Shown: piece by piece, positions 1 to 8,655 of the stretch
How positions within the stretch are numbered: position 1 is the first letter of the stretch
How the letters are laid out: each line of letters opens with the position of its first letter
Assembly: GCA_934725085.1 (NCBI GenBank)
Contig: CAKVAL010000002.1
Span: forward strand, 1-64,000
DNA: 64,000 nt
Origin: an uncultured Erysipelotrichaceae bacterium
Lineage (GTDB): Bacteria; Bacillota_I; Bacilli_A; Erysipelotrichales; Erysipelotrichaceae
Reading direction: 5' to 3'
Made by a program: the position numbers and the translations under genes
The notes under the pieces: generated by a model
Seen by the model: only the letters and a program-made list of their open reading frames with translations
Told to the model about the DNA's origin: nothing
The model's database searches: none

Positions 1-109
1 AAAAAGCTATGTTTATGTAAAACGAAAATATAAGTGAGAATAAGAAGAAAGCGAAAATATCAAAAATAATTGAGTAAAATCAAAAAAAATAAAAAAATTT
101 AAAAAATGC

Positions 110-139
110 TTGCCAAAGCTAAAAAGTATATGGTATATT
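110..139 (+). promoter_or_regulatory. Promoter of the tRNA cluster
   Basis: A TTGCCA -35 box (110-115) and a TATATT -10 box (134-139) are separated by 18 nt and lie about 38 nt before the first tRNA. No gene is visible in bases 1-109, which are A-rich. Confidence 0.55.
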
Positions 140-176
140 AAATAGGCACTGATAAGTGGCAACACAGTGTTGAGAT

Positions 177-267
177 GAAGAAGTACTCAAGAGGCCGAAG
201 AGGAGGCCCTGCTAAGGCCTTAGGTCGGATTTCCGGCGCGAGGGTTCAAATCCCTCCTTCTTCGCCA
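177..267 (+). tRNA. tRNA-Ser (GCT anticodon)
   Basis: The acceptor stem GAAGAAG pairs with CTTCTTC (257-263), followed by G73 and an encoded CCA. The anticodon stem AGGCC/GGCCT encloses the loop CTGCTAA, giving anticodon GCT at 211-213. The long variable arm fits a class II serine tRNA. It is first in a three-tRNA transcript. Confidence 0.96.
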
Positions 268-275
268 GAATATAT

Positions 276-349
276 GCAGATGTAGTTCAATGGTAGAACG
301 CGACCTTGCCAAGGTCGACACGAGGGTTCAATTCCCTTCATCTGCTCCA
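276..349 (+). tRNA. tRNA-Gly (GCC anticodon)
   Basis: The acceptor stem GCAGATG pairs with CATCTGC (339-345), followed by T and an encoded CCA. The anticodon GCC is at 308-310 in the loop TTGCCAA. The T-arm has the usual GGTTCAATTCC core. Confidence 0.97.
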
Positions 350-355
350 TTAAGT

Positions 356-431
356 GGTCACGTGGTGTAGCGGTTAACATGCCTCCCTGTCACGGAGGAG
401 ATCGTGGGTTCGATTCCCATCGTGACCGCCA
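356..431 (+). tRNA. tRNA-Asp (GTC anticodon)
   Basis: The acceptor stem GGTCACG pairs with CGTGACC (421-427), followed by G73 and CCA. The anticodon GTC is at 389-391 in the loop CTGTCAC. It lies six bases after tRNA-Gly, so the three tRNAs are probably cut from one transcript. Confidence 0.97.
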
Positions 432-444
432 TTTGTAAGAATTG

Positions 445-472
445 GAGTTATTGATTGATAACTCTTTTTTTT
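445..472 (+). terminator. Terminator of the tRNA cluster
   Basis: A 7-bp stem GAGTTAT/ATAACTC with a 6-nt loop is followed by eight T residues. It ends the tRNA transcript 34 nt before the aminopeptidase start. Confidence 0.85.
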
Positions 473-505
473 ATATCATATTGCTTAGTGAAAGAAGGTA
501 TATAT

Positions 506-1876
506 ATGGAAAATGCTTGGAAGAAATATGCTGGTAATTTAGATCCAGTAATGAATTTTGGTAAAGATTACATTGATTTCATGACTTTATCAAAAACAGA
601 AAGAGAAACTGTAGATAATTCAATTGAAATCGCTGAAAAGGCTGGTTTTAAGGATTTAAATACTGTTAGCGAATTAAAGACTGGTGATAAGGTATATTTC
701 AACAACCGTGGTAAGTCTTTATTCTTATTTGTAGTTGGTAAAGAAGATTTAGCTAAGGGCTTAAACATCTTAGGTGCCCATGTTGATTCACCTCGTTTGG
801 ATCTTAAACAGCATCCTTTATATGAAGATTCAGGTCTAGTATTATTAGATACTCACTACTATGGTGGTATTAAGAAGTATCAATGGGTTGCTCAACCTCT
901 AGCTCTTCATGGTGTTGTTTGTAAGAAAGATGGCAGCTTAGTTAAGGTTGTGATTGGTGAAAGTGAAGATGACCCAGTTGTTGGTGTAAGCGACTTATTA
1001 ATTCATTTAGCTGCTGATCAAATGAAGAAGACAGGTTCTAATGTAGTAGAAGGTGAAGATTTAAATGTTTTATTTGGTTCAATTCCTGCTGCAACTGAGG
1101 AAGATGAGAAAGAACTTGTTAAGAAGAATATCTTGAATCTATTAAAAGAAAAATATGATATTGAAGAAGATGATTTCATTTCTGCAGAAATTGAAGTAGT
1201 TCCTGCTGGTAAGGCAAGAGATTATGGTTTTGATAGAAGCATGGTTATGGCTTATGGCCAAGATGACAATGTATGTGCTTATACTTCTTTAAGAGCTATT
1301 GTTGAAGAAGAAAATCCTGAAAGAACAAGTTGTTGCATCTTATCTGATAAGGAAGAAGTTGGTTCTCAAGGCAATACTGGTATGCATTCAAGTGCATTTG
1401 AGAATACTTTAGCTGAATTAATGGATAAGTGTGGTCAATATTCTGAATTAAATATCAGAAGATGTTTAAGAAATTCAATGATGTTGTCTAGTGATGTTAG
1501 TGCAGCTCATGATCCTAATTATCCAAGTGTAAGTTCTCCAAATCAAAATAATGCTGAATTCGGTAAGGGTATTGTGTTCAATAAGTATACTGGTTCTAGA
1601 GGTAAGGGTGGCAGTAATGATGCTAATCCTGAATTTATCGCTAAGATTCGTAAGGTTTTAGATGAGAATGGTGTTAATTATCAAACAAGTGAACTTGGTA
1701 AGGTTGACCAAGGCGGCGGTGGCACTATCGCTTATATCTTAGCTAATAAGGATGTTGAAGTAATTGATGCAGGTGTTGCGGTTCAAAATATGCATGCTTG
1801 CTATGAAGTTACAAGTAAGGTAGATATCTATGAAGCTTATCTAGCTTATAAGGCTTTCTTAAAGGATATGAAATAA
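506..1876 (+). CDS. M18-family metallo-aminopeptidase
   Basis: A cytosolic zinc aminopeptidase that removes N-terminal residues from peptides, 456 aa, the normal length for peptidase family M18 (aspartyl aminopeptidase / aminopeptidase I). Visible family signatures are GAHVDSPRLDLK with the first metal-binding His-Asp, a GQDDNVCAY segment with a metal Asp, the DKEEVGSQG segment with the catalytic Glu pair, SSDVSAAHDP, and a C-terminal NMHACYE. The ATG at 506 is chosen over an upstream in-frame ATG (455) because AAAGAAGG lies 8 nt before it and the upstream extension overlaps the tRNA terminator. It is monocistronic, ended by a terminator at 1883. Exact substrate preference cannot be read from sequence. 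Confidence 0.93.
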   Translation: MENAWKKYAGNLDPVMNFGKDYIDFMTLSKTERETVDNSIEIAEKAGFKDLNTVSELKTGDKVYFNNRGKSLFLFVVGKEDLAKGLNILGAHVDSPRLDLKQHPLYEDSGLVLLDTHYYGGIKKYQWVAQPLALHGVVCKKDGSLVKVVIGESEDDPVVGVSDLLIHLAADQMKKTGSNVVEGEDLNVLFGSIPAATEEDEKELVKKNILNLLKEKYDIEEDDFISAEIEVVPAGKARDYGFDRSMVMAYGQDDNVCAYTSLRAIVEEENPERTSCCILSDKEEVGSQGNTGMHSSAFENTLAELMDKCGQYSELNIRRCLRNSMMLSSDVSAAHDPNYPSVSSPNQNNAEFGKGIVFNKYTGSRGKGGSNDANPEFIAKIRKVLDENGVNYQTSELGKVDQGGGGTIAYILANKDVEVIDAGVAVQNMHACYEVTSKVDIYEAYLAYKAFLKDMK

Positions 1877-1882
1877 TTAGAT

Positions 1883-1906
1883 TAGGCTCGAAAGAGTCTT
1901 TTCTTT
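1883..1906 (+). terminator. Terminator after the aminopeptidase gene
   Basis: The stem AGGCTC/GAGTCT (one G-U pair) with a GAAA tetraloop is followed by TTTTCTTT. Confidence 0.75.
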
Positions 1907-1939
1907 ATGCTTAAGTAAAAAGTTTGTTATTATGAGAAT

Positions 1940-3571
1940 ATGAAAAGAAAAAGAGTAGATTTATTATTACTTATAATTGTTATTTTATTGTTCTTTGGTT
2001 TAGTTTATTCGTTTCTTAATAAAGAGAAATTATCTGATGCTTATTTGGCCAGTGATACAAGTAATATCCTTGTTTATGATGAAGATGATAAAGAGATTAA
2101 TTTAATACGCGGACAACTTGTTTCAGTGTCTGATAAAACTAAGGAAATTAATGGAAATGAATATCATAAGGTTTATTTGGGTGACACTGTTTATTATGTT
2201 TATAAAGATAATATAGTTTTAGATAGAGAATCATCAGTACTTGAGAAGTCTTTATATGTTTATCGTACTTGTGGTGTCTACGAGGACAAAGATGGTAGTA
2301 AACTTGCTGGTTTGATTAAGAGGGGTGAAGAGGTTAACATTATTGGCCATAGTCCTTTGAAAGATGATGGTAGCGTTGATCGTTATCAATTTGATGGTGG
2401 ATATATATTAAGTAAATATCTAACAAGCGATAAGGAATTATTGAATATATCTAATCCTTTTTCAAATGATACAAATAATCCATATGGAGCAGGTAGTGCT
2501 AGTGAACTTGATTATATAGGCAACGAAAAGGTGCAAATAGAAGGTAATGTGATGCCTGATGTTTGTAAGTCTTTATATATTAATAGAGAGGCAATGGAGG
2601 ATATAGAAGATTATATTGAACTAGCTAAAAGAACTGCGGTTAATACTTTTGTGATTGATATTAGAGATGCTCATATTGTTTCTTATAAGTCAGATATTAT
2701 GAAGGAAAGTTCTATTTCTTCTTATGATGCAGCTACTTTTACTATGGAAGAGTTTAAGGCACAACTTGATAAGGTGAAAGAGGCTGGTATTTATATGGTT
2801 GGCCGTATAACTGTTTTTAAGGATAAGAATTATATGATTGATCATCCTGAGTATGCGATTTTAGATTTGACTGATGATGGTAAGCCTTTTATGTATGGAG
2901 GGTCTTATTGGCCTAGTCCTTTTGTAAGAGAAGTATGGGAATATAATGTAGAGCTTGCCAAAGAGGCTGTAACTAAATTAGGTTTCAATGAAATAGAATT
3001 TGATTATGTGCGTTTTCCTGAACAAATAGATTATTATGCTGATAAGTTAAATGCTCTTGATTTACAAAATCAATATGATGAGACAAGGTCACAAGCTATT
3101 CAAAGATTTTTGATGTATGCAGTTGATGAATTACATGGTGTTGGTGCTTATGTTTCAGCTGATGTCTTTGGGGAGACTAGTAATAATTATGTAACGGCTT
3201 ATGGACAATATTGGCCAGCTATCTCAAGTGTAGTGGATGTTATTTCACCTATGCCTTATCCTGATCATTTTAATAACCATGCCTATAATATCGAAGAAGT
3301 TGTTTGGACAGTTCCTTATAAGTTGTTACTAGCTTGGGGTAAAGAAACTAAAAATATGCAAGATATTACCCCGAATAAGGCAAGAGTAAGAACTTTTATC
3401 CAAGGCTATAATTCTATAAGAAAACCATATGTTGTTTATGATAATGAGAAGTTATTAGATCAAATAAATGGTTTGAGTGATGCGGGTATTTTAGATAATG
3501 GTTATATTGTTTGGAATGCTGGCAGTTATATTGACAATTATTGTTTATATGAGGAAGCTTTAAGCAAGTAA
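1940..3571 (+). CDS. Membrane-anchored putative glycoside hydrolase (DUF4015 family)
   Basis: A 543-aa protein with one N-terminal membrane anchor (about residues 7-25), then an SH3-like/linker region to about residue 190, then a TIM-barrel-like domain to the end. The barrel resembles the putative glycosyl hydrolase family DUF4015. Diagnostic stretches are NTFVIDIRDAH, GRITVFKD, NEIEFDYVRFPE with likely acidic catalytic residues, and DVISPMPYPDHF. It probably acts outside the cell on a wall or matrix glycan; the substrate is unknown. The start has no Shine-Dalgarno; an extended -10 (TGTTATTAT, hexamer 1928-1933) lies 6 nt before the ATG, so the mRNA is probably leaderless. Confidence 0.8.
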   Translation: MKRKRVDLLLLIIVILLFFGLVYSFLNKEKLSDAYLASDTSNILVYDEDDKEINLIRGQLVSVSDKTKEINGNEYHKVYLGDTVYYVYKDNIVLDRESSVLEKSLYVYRTCGVYEDKDGSKLAGLIKRGEEVNIIGHSPLKDDGSVDRYQFDGGYILSKYLTSDKELLNISNPFSNDTNNPYGAGSASELDYIGNEKVQIEGNVMPDVCKSLYINREAMEDIEDYIELAKRTAVNTFVIDIRDAHIVSYKSDIMKESSISSYDAATFTMEEFKAQLDKVKEAGIYMVGRITVFKDKNYMIDHPEYAILDLTDDGKPFMYGGSYWPSPFVREVWEYNVELAKEAVTKLGFNEIEFDYVRFPEQIDYYADKLNALDLQNQYDETRSQAIQRFLMYAVDELHGVGAYVSADVFGETSNNYVTAYGQYWPAISSVVDVISPMPYPDHFNNHAYNIEEVVWTVPYKLLLAWGKETKNMQDITPNKARVRTFIQGYNSIRKPYVVYDNEKLLDQINGLSDAGILDNGYIVWNAGSYIDNYCLYEEALSK

Positions 3572-3641
3572 CTGGTTATAAAGTATTTGTGTTATACAAA
3601 AATCTATAAAGAATATAATTTTTTAGTTTATAATTAAAAGT

Positions 3642-5444
3642 ATGTTAGATATTAAATCGATGGCGATTTCTCTTGAATTGTTTGGGGCATTTGTTTCATT
3701 AATGTTAGGTGCTTTCTTTTTCTCACAAAAGAATAAGGATGAAATCGATAGAGATATTATGAATGTTGTTTCTCTTGGTGCTTTACTTTTAATTAGTGAT
3801 AGTATGACCTATTTTTATGATGGAGTAACAACAGATTTAGGCTTTATCATTAATAAACTAGCTACGTTTTTGGTTTATGCATGTAACTATACTTTGTTGA
3901 TGTTGTTTGGAAAATGTTTAATTGATTATGTTAAGCCAAATAAGAAACAAAGATATGTGTTTTGTGTAGTATTTATTTGTATTATTATTTCTTTAATAAT
4001 GCTAGTAGCATCTCAATTCTTTGATATTATCTATTATTTTGATGAGTTTAATGTATATCATCGAACAAACTTATATATCTTATCTCAAATTACTTCTTTT
4101 ATAGGTATTTTCTGTTATGGACATTTCTTATTGAAGAATAAGAATAAGATGGTGAAAAATGAATATTATGCATCTCTTTGTTATGTAGTTATACCAAGTG
4201 TATGTACCCTTATTCAAACTTTCTTTTATGGCTTTCCATTTCAAATATTATCACTTGTGATAAGTGGCTGGTTACTTTTCTTAACCAGAGATTTGGCAGT
4301 TAGAAATAATTTGAAGCAGGCTCTTGATTCTAAGGATTCTTATTTAAGCAAGATGTCTCATGATTTAAGAACACCACTAAATGGTATTATTGGACTTTTG
4401 GATATCAATGATAATCATCCCGATGACGTCGAATTAAACCAAAGAAGTCGTGATAAGGCTAGGGTGGCTGCTAATCATTTGTTGTCTTTGTTGAATGATG
4501 TTTTAGAGTTAAGCAAGCTTGATAGTCAAAGAGCTGTTTTGATTGAGGAACCTTTTGATTTAAGGGATGTTCTTGATGAAGTGGAAACTATTTCTAAGTT
4601 AAAGGCTGAGTCTTTGAATGTTAATTTAATTTGCAATTATAAGGATGGTTTAACTTGTCCATATGTTTATGGCTCTTCTTTGCATATGAAACAGATTCTA
4701 TTGAATCTTGTGGATAATGCGATTAAATATAATAGAACTGGTGGTTTTGTTGCGTTAAATGTAAATGTTAAAAGACATAAGGATGATTTGATTACTTATA
4801 TATTTGAGGTTAAGGATAATGGTTTAGGTATTGATAAGGAATATCTAGATCATATCTTTGAACCTTTTAGTCAAGAGAATCAAAATTTTAATGAGTATCG
4901 TTTAGGCACCGGCTTAGGTATGTCTATTGTCAAAGGTCTTGTCGAACTTATGAAGGGTTCTATTTCGGTTAAATCTAAAAAGGGTGAAGGAAGTACTTTT
5001 GAGGTTATGATTCCTTTTAAGATAGCTCCTGAGATTGTTAAGAATACCAAGGATTCTAAGGTGTCTATTAAGGGTAAAAAGGTTTTACTTGTTGAAGATA
5101 ATGATTTGAATAGAGAAATTGCCAAGACTTTACTTGAAGATGAGGGTGTTTTGGTTAGTGAGGCTGTTGATGGTCTTGATGCCTTGAAAGTCTTTGAAGA
5201 GTCTGAGATTGGTTATTTTGATTTGATTTTAATGGATGTTGTGATGCCTAATATGAATGGTTTAAATGCTACACGTGCTATTAGGGGACTTAATAGAATT
5301 GATAGTAATTTGCCTATTATCGCCTTAAGTGCGAATGCTTATGCAGAGGACATTAAAAAGACTAAGGATGCTGGTATGAATGATTATGTATCTAAGCCTT
5401 TTAAAATTGAAAATCTTGTTGAAATGATTGATAAGTACTGTTAA
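3642..5444 (+). CDS. Hybrid sensor histidine kinase with receiver domain
   Basis: A 600-aa membrane sensor kinase. About seven hydrophobic segments occupy residues 1-215. A HisKA domain follows with the phospho-acceptor His near residue 240 (SKMSHDLRTPLNG). A HATPase_c domain has an N box (NLVDNAIKYN), a G1 box (DNGLGI) and GTGLGMSIVKGL. A C-terminal receiver domain carries the phospho-acceptor Asp near residue 532 (LILMDVVMPNMNG) and the conserved Lys in VSKPFK. Phosphate probably passes His to Asp within the protein. No HTH output domain or dedicated regulator lies beside it, so the target is unknown. A TATAAT (3629-3634) ends 7 nt before the ATG, with no Shine-Dalgarno. Confidence 0.9.
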   Translation: MLDIKSMAISLELFGAFVSLMLGAFFFSQKNKDEIDRDIMNVVSLGALLLISDSMTYFYDGVTTDLGFIINKLATFLVYACNYTLLMLFGKCLIDYVKPNKKQRYVFCVVFICIIISLIMLVASQFFDIIYYFDEFNVYHRTNLYILSQITSFIGIFCYGHFLLKNKNKMVKNEYYASLCYVVIPSVCTLIQTFFYGFPFQILSLVISGWLLFLTRDLAVRNNLKQALDSKDSYLSKMSHDLRTPLNGIIGLLDINDNHPDDVELNQRSRDKARVAANHLLSLLNDVLELSKLDSQRAVLIEEPFDLRDVLDEVETISKLKAESLNVNLICNYKDGLTCPYVYGSSLHMKQILLNLVDNAIKYNRTGGFVALNVNVKRHKDDLITYIFEVKDNGLGIDKEYLDHIFEPFSQENQNFNEYRLGTGLGMSIVKGLVELMKGSISVKSKKGEGSTFEVMIPFKIAPEIVKNTKDSKVSIKGKKVLLVEDNDLNREIAKTLLEDEGVLVSEAVDGLDALKVFEESEIGYFDLILMDVVMPNMNGLNATRAIRGLNRIDSNLPIIALSANAYAEDIKKTKDAGMNDYVSKPFKIENLVEMIDKYC

Positions 5445-5799
5445 TATATTTCTTGTGGATGTAATTATAACAATCGAAGATAAGCAAGATAATTATAAAG
5501 AAGTAGTTAGAGAGAAAAATATTATTAATAAGAAGCATTTTTCTTATGCTGATTCGTTGGACGTTTTAAATGATGTACGCATTTTTAATAATGGAATTAC
5601 GATATTTCGCAAAGATGAAGATCATGAGACTTTTGTGGTCTTAAGGGATAAACCTTATATCAAGGTAAAGTCATCTGAGGGTAGTATTGTTTTTTCTATT
5701 AAAGAGCTTGCATTATCAATAAACAATGATATTATATCTATTGGCTATTATTTAAATGATAGTTACAAGCAAATAAAGATAGAATTTATAGGAGATTAA
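5428..5799 (+). CDS. Hypothetical protein following the hybrid kinase
   Basis: A 123-aa reading frame overlapping the kinase 3' end by 17 nt. I do not recognise the family. It has no clear signal peptide or membrane segment, and it looks like a mixed alpha/beta cytosolic protein rich in Asp, Lys and Ile. The first ATG lies inside the kinase gene without a convincing Shine-Dalgarno, so a GTG near 5457 is an alternative start. It ends 7 nt before rpoE, whose Shine-Dalgarno lies in its 3' end, so it may be cotranscribed with rpoE. The reality of the gene rests on the open frame and tight spacing only. Confidence 0.6.
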   Translation: MISTVNIFLVDVIITIEDKQDNYKEVVREKNIINKKHFSYADSLDVLNDVRIFNNGITIFRKDEDHETFVVLRDKPYIKVKSSEGSIVFSIKELALSINNDIISIGYYLNDSYKQIKIEFIGD

Positions 5800-5806
5800 T
5801 ATAAAC

Positions 5807-6124
5807 ATGACAGCAAAAAGATCAATGGCTGATGTAGCATATGATTATATCGCAGCTCATAAAATGGCAATTCCTTTCAAGGAACTTTGGACTGAGGTAT
5901 CTAAGGAAACTGGAGTAAGTGGCGATAGGGTAGCGTCTTTTTATTCTGATTTATCAATCGATGGACGTTTTGTACAACTTGATGGTAACAAGTGGGATTT
6001 AAAGAATCACTTAAAGTTTGAGGATACTCAAATTAATTTGGAAGAATTGGAAGTTGATGATGATGAGGGTGTTGTTTATGATGATGATGGTAACATCATC
6101 GAAGAACCTGAGGATGATGAATAA
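5807..6124 (+). CDS. rpoE: DNA-directed RNA polymerase delta subunit
   Basis: The delta subunit of Gram-positive RNA polymerase, which speeds promoter recycling and displaces RNA from the enzyme. The 105-aa protein has the winged-helix HARE-HTH domain (residues about 5-70, with SMADVAYDYIA and IPFKELW, and WDLKNH at the end). A short, strongly acidic disordered tail rich in Asp and Glu follows (about residues 75-105). The acidic tail is shorter than in Bacillus (about 170 aa in total). The Shine-Dalgarno TAGGAG precedes the ATG. A terminator overlaps the stop codon. Confidence 0.92.
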   Translation: MTAKRSMADVAYDYIAAHKMAIPFKELWTEVSKETGVSGDRVASFYSDLSIDGRFVQLDGNKWDLKNHLKFEDTQINLEELEVDDDEGVVYDDDGNIIEEPEDDE

Positions 6125-6148
6125 GGCGCTTTGCGTCTTTTCTTTTTG
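6123..6148 (+). terminator. Terminator after rpoE
   Basis: The stem AAGGCGC/GCGTCTT (one G-U pair) with a TTT loop is followed by TTCTTTTT. The stem begins within the rpoE stop codon. Confidence 0.8.
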
Positions 6149-6160
6149 TATAATTAAGAA

Positions 6161-6781
6161 ATGAAGTATTTAATTTTTGATTTTAATGGAACGATATTAA
6201 ACGATACAGGTTTAGGACTTGAATGTATCAATAAATGCATTGATGATTTTTTAGATAGAGATCATTTAAGTTTGGAAGAATATCGTAATATCTTTACTTT
6301 CCCGGTTAAGCATTATTATGAAGAAGTTGGTTTTGACTTTGATGTCTTAAGTTGGGAAGAAGTTGGCCGTAAATGGATGGATTATTATGAGGCTGGTTTT
6401 GATAAGTGTCAGCTTTATGATGGCATTAAAGAAATGCTTATTAAGAATCACTTGTTAGGCAATAAAAATATTGTCTTGAGTGCTTCTAAGTTGGATATGT
6501 TAAAAGGTCAACTTGGTAAGTTGGGTATTATTGATATGTTTGATGAGGTACTTGGCATTGATAATATCTATGCTACAAGTAAGTTGCCAATTGGTTTAGA
6601 ATTCATTAAGGATAAAAATCCTAAGGATTGTTTAATGATAGGTGATACTTTACATGATGGTGAGGTAGCTAGGGCCATGGGTGTTGAGTGTGTATTGGTT
6701 GCCAGAGGTCATCAATCTAAAGATGTTTTGTGTCAAAGTGGCCTTAGGGTATATGATGATATTAGAGAGGTATTGTTATGA
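6161..6781 (+). CDS. HAD-superfamily phosphatase with an Asn in motif I
   Basis: A 206-aa haloacid dehalogenase-type hydrolase resembling phosphoglycolate/pyrophosphatase-like HADs. Motif I reads FDFNGTILND, so the nucleophile Asp is present but the usual second Asp (DxD acid/base) is Asn. Motif II is VLSAS, motif III Lys lies in the KLPIGLEFIKD segment, and motif IV is MIGDTLHDGEVA. An alpha-helical cap lies between motifs I and II. The substrate is unknown. The stop overlaps the ispF start (ATGA overlap), indicating one operon. A TATAAT at 6149-6154 ends 6 nt before the ATG, with no Shine-Dalgarno. Confidence 0.82.
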   Translation: MKYLIFDFNGTILNDTGLGLECINKCIDDFLDRDHLSLEEYRNIFTFPVKHYYEEVGFDFDVLSWEEVGRKWMDYYEAGFDKCQLYDGIKEMLIKNHLLGNKNIVLSASKLDMLKGQLGKLGIIDMFDEVLGIDNIYATSKLPIGLEFIKDKNPKDCLMIGDTLHDGEVARAMGVECVLVARGHQSKDVLCQSGLRVYDDIREVLL

Positions 6782-7251
6782 GAATAGGTCAATCACAGGA
6801 TGTGCATCGTTTAGTTGAAGGCAGGGATTTGATTATTGGTGGCGTGAAGATTCCTTATGATAAAGGGCTTTTGGGTCATAGTGATGCGGATGTACTGCTT
6901 CATGCGATTATTGAGTCTTTGATCGGAGCTATGGGACTTAAAGATATTGGTACTCATTTTTCTGATAAGGATGCTAAGTATGAAAATATTTCTTCTTTGG
7001 TTTTACTTGAAAAGACTAAGGATATGCTTAAGGAACATGGTTATAAGGTGGTGAATATTGATAGTTTGATCATTATCGAGAAGCCTAAGATGGCTCCTTA
7101 TATTGATACTATGAAAGAGAATATCGCGAATACTTTAGGTATTGATAGTTCGCTTGTTAATGTTAAGGCGACATGTTTTGAAAAGATGGGCTTTGTGGGT
7201 AGAGGCGAAGGTGCAATTGCCCAGGCTGTCTGTTTAATTGATGAAATTTAA
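6778..7251 (+). CDS. ispF: 2-C-methyl-D-erythritol 2,4-cyclodiphosphate synthase
   Basis: Fifth enzyme-step protein of the MEP isoprenoid pathway, making the cyclic diphosphate from CDP-ME 2-phosphate. The 157-aa length matches the family. Metal ligands are visible in QDVHRL (Asp8, His10) and LLGHSDADVLLHA (His42 region). The CDP-binding and trimer signature KATCFEKMGFVGRGEG is near residues 129-144. It overlaps the upstream HAD gene by 4 nt. No other MEP gene lies in the window. Confidence 0.96.
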   Translation: MRIGQSQDVHRLVEGRDLIIGGVKIPYDKGLLGHSDADVLLHAIIESLIGAMGLKDIGTHFSDKDAKYENISSLVLLEKTKDMLKEHGYKVVNIDSLIIIEKPKMAPYIDTMKENIANTLGIDSSLVNVKATCFEKMGFVGRGEGAIAQAVCLIDEI

Positions 7252-7273
7252 AAAGGCCACAAATGTGGCCTTT
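7252..7273. terminator. Bidirectional terminator between ispF and the convergent MATE gene
   Basis: The perfect 9-bp inverted repeat AAAGGCCAC/GTGGCCTTT with an AAAT loop lies between two convergent genes. It has A-tracts and T-tracts on either side. Confidence 0.85.
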
Positions 7274-7276
7274 AGT

Positions 7277-8593
7277 CTACAAATTATTAATTAAATCTTT
7301 CTTACGCCACTTACCAGATTCCCATCTGATAATAAAAATTAGGCCTCTTAGACATTCATCACATGCCATACCAATCCAAATACCCATAAGTCCTAAACCT
7401 TGGATAAAGCCAAAGTAATAGGCGATAGGGATGGATATAAACCACATACTAAGGATGCCACACATTACAGGGAATTTGATGTCGCCAACTGCTTGTAGGC
7501 TTCTAACCATGGTCATGTTGATGGCTCTTCCTATTTCAAGGATAAAGTCTACAAACATTACACTTTTCGCAATGTGTAATAATTCTTCATCAATAAATAA
7601 TGAGAATAAAGGTTCCGCGAATAAGAATATCAATAAAGCTGTTGTACCATTTAGGATAACTGATAAGATGGTAGCTTTCTTAGCCTCTTGATAGGCTAAG
7701 TCTTTATTTCCTTCACCAATCATATAACCAATAATTATTTGGGATGCTTGTGAAAGGGCACAACCCAACAAATAACCAATCATGGCATACATATAGGCAA
7801 AGGTTCTAACTTTGACAATAGAATTGCCTAGCATGTTAACCATTGTTAGGATGACCATTTGTGATGCATTGTAGGAAACAGTTTCACCACCACTTGGTAG
7901 TCCTATTTTCAACATGGTCTTTAATAAGGTAGAGGGCCATGGATTTAAACATTTGAAGTTAACTTTAATTGAACTTAATAAGTTAAAGATGATTATTAGG
8001 AATGTTAAACCGATAATTCTTGATAATACTGATGAGATGGCAGCACCGGCTACTCCTAAGTGTGGTATTAAGAAGTAGTTACCAATGATGTTTAAACCGT
8101 TCATGATGGTTGATGCCAACATTGATTGTTTCATCCAACCATTGCTTCTAAACATTGCACTATAGGTTGAGAAGATTCCTTGAAAGGCAAGTCCTAGGGA
8201 ACAAATATTTAAGTAGATTAGTGCTTCATTCATACAATCAGCAGGTATTTTCATTAGGGCGAAAATGTTTCTACCAAATAATAATAGGATAATAGAGATG
8301 ATAAAGCCAAAGGCTCCATTCACGATGATTCCTAAGGCATATAATTGTTCAATTTTATCCGTCTTTCCTTTGCCAAATAGTTGGGAACATAGAATGGTAA
8401 CTGATAAGGAGATTACTGTGAAGGCAATAATCAATAGGTCCATGATACTAGAGGCGTTGGCGATAGCGCTGGCTCCAGTATTTGATACTTGGTTGACCAT
8501 GATTTTATCGATGTTGGCTACTAGAAGTTGTAATACTAATTCAATAAAAATAGGCCAAGTATATTTAAGTAGTTTCTTGTCAAATAGTTTCAT
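7277..8593 (-). CDS. MATE-family efflux transporter
   Basis: A 438-aa inner-membrane protein with about 12 hydrophobic segments in two homologous halves, typical of multidrug and toxic compound extrusion antiporters. Visible family features are the N-terminal TWPIFIELVLQLLVANIDKIMV helix region (VANIDKIMV) and the second-half LKIGLPSGGE motif. It probably exports small cationic compounds using an ion gradient; the substrate is not readable. It ends in the shared terminator with ispF. No clear Shine-Dalgarno precedes the start. Confidence 0.9.
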   Translation of the reverse strand: MKLFDKKLLKYTWPIFIELVLQLLVANIDKIMVNQVSNTGASAIANASSIMDLLIIAFTVISLSVTILCSQLFGKGKTDKIEQLYALGIIVNGAFGFIISIILLLFGRNIFALMKIPADCMNEALIYLNICSLGLAFQGIFSTYSAMFRSNGWMKQSMLASTIMNGLNIIGNYFLIPHLGVAGAAISSVLSRIIGLTFLIIIFNLLSSIKVNFKCLNPWPSTLLKTMLKIGLPSGGETVSYNASQMVILTMVNMLGNSIVKVRTFAYMYAMIGYLLGCALSQASQIIIGYMIGEGNKDLAYQEAKKATILSVILNGTTALLIFLFAEPLFSLFIDEELLHIAKSVMFVDFILEIGRAINMTMVRSLQAVGDIKFPVMCGILSMWFISIPIAYYFGFIQGLGLMGIWIGMACDECLRGLIFIIRWESGKWRKKDLINNL

Positions 8594-8655
8594 ACTTAAA
8601 TAGTTTAATACGGCCTATTTTAAATTCAATATCTTTTTAATAGAAAACGATTACA

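Noticed and set aside
3614..3619. Upstream TATAAT as the promoter of the hybrid kinase
   Set aside because: It would give a 5' leader of about 16 nt without a Shine-Dalgarno; the TATAAT at 3629-3634 fits the leaderless pattern of other genes better, though both may be used.
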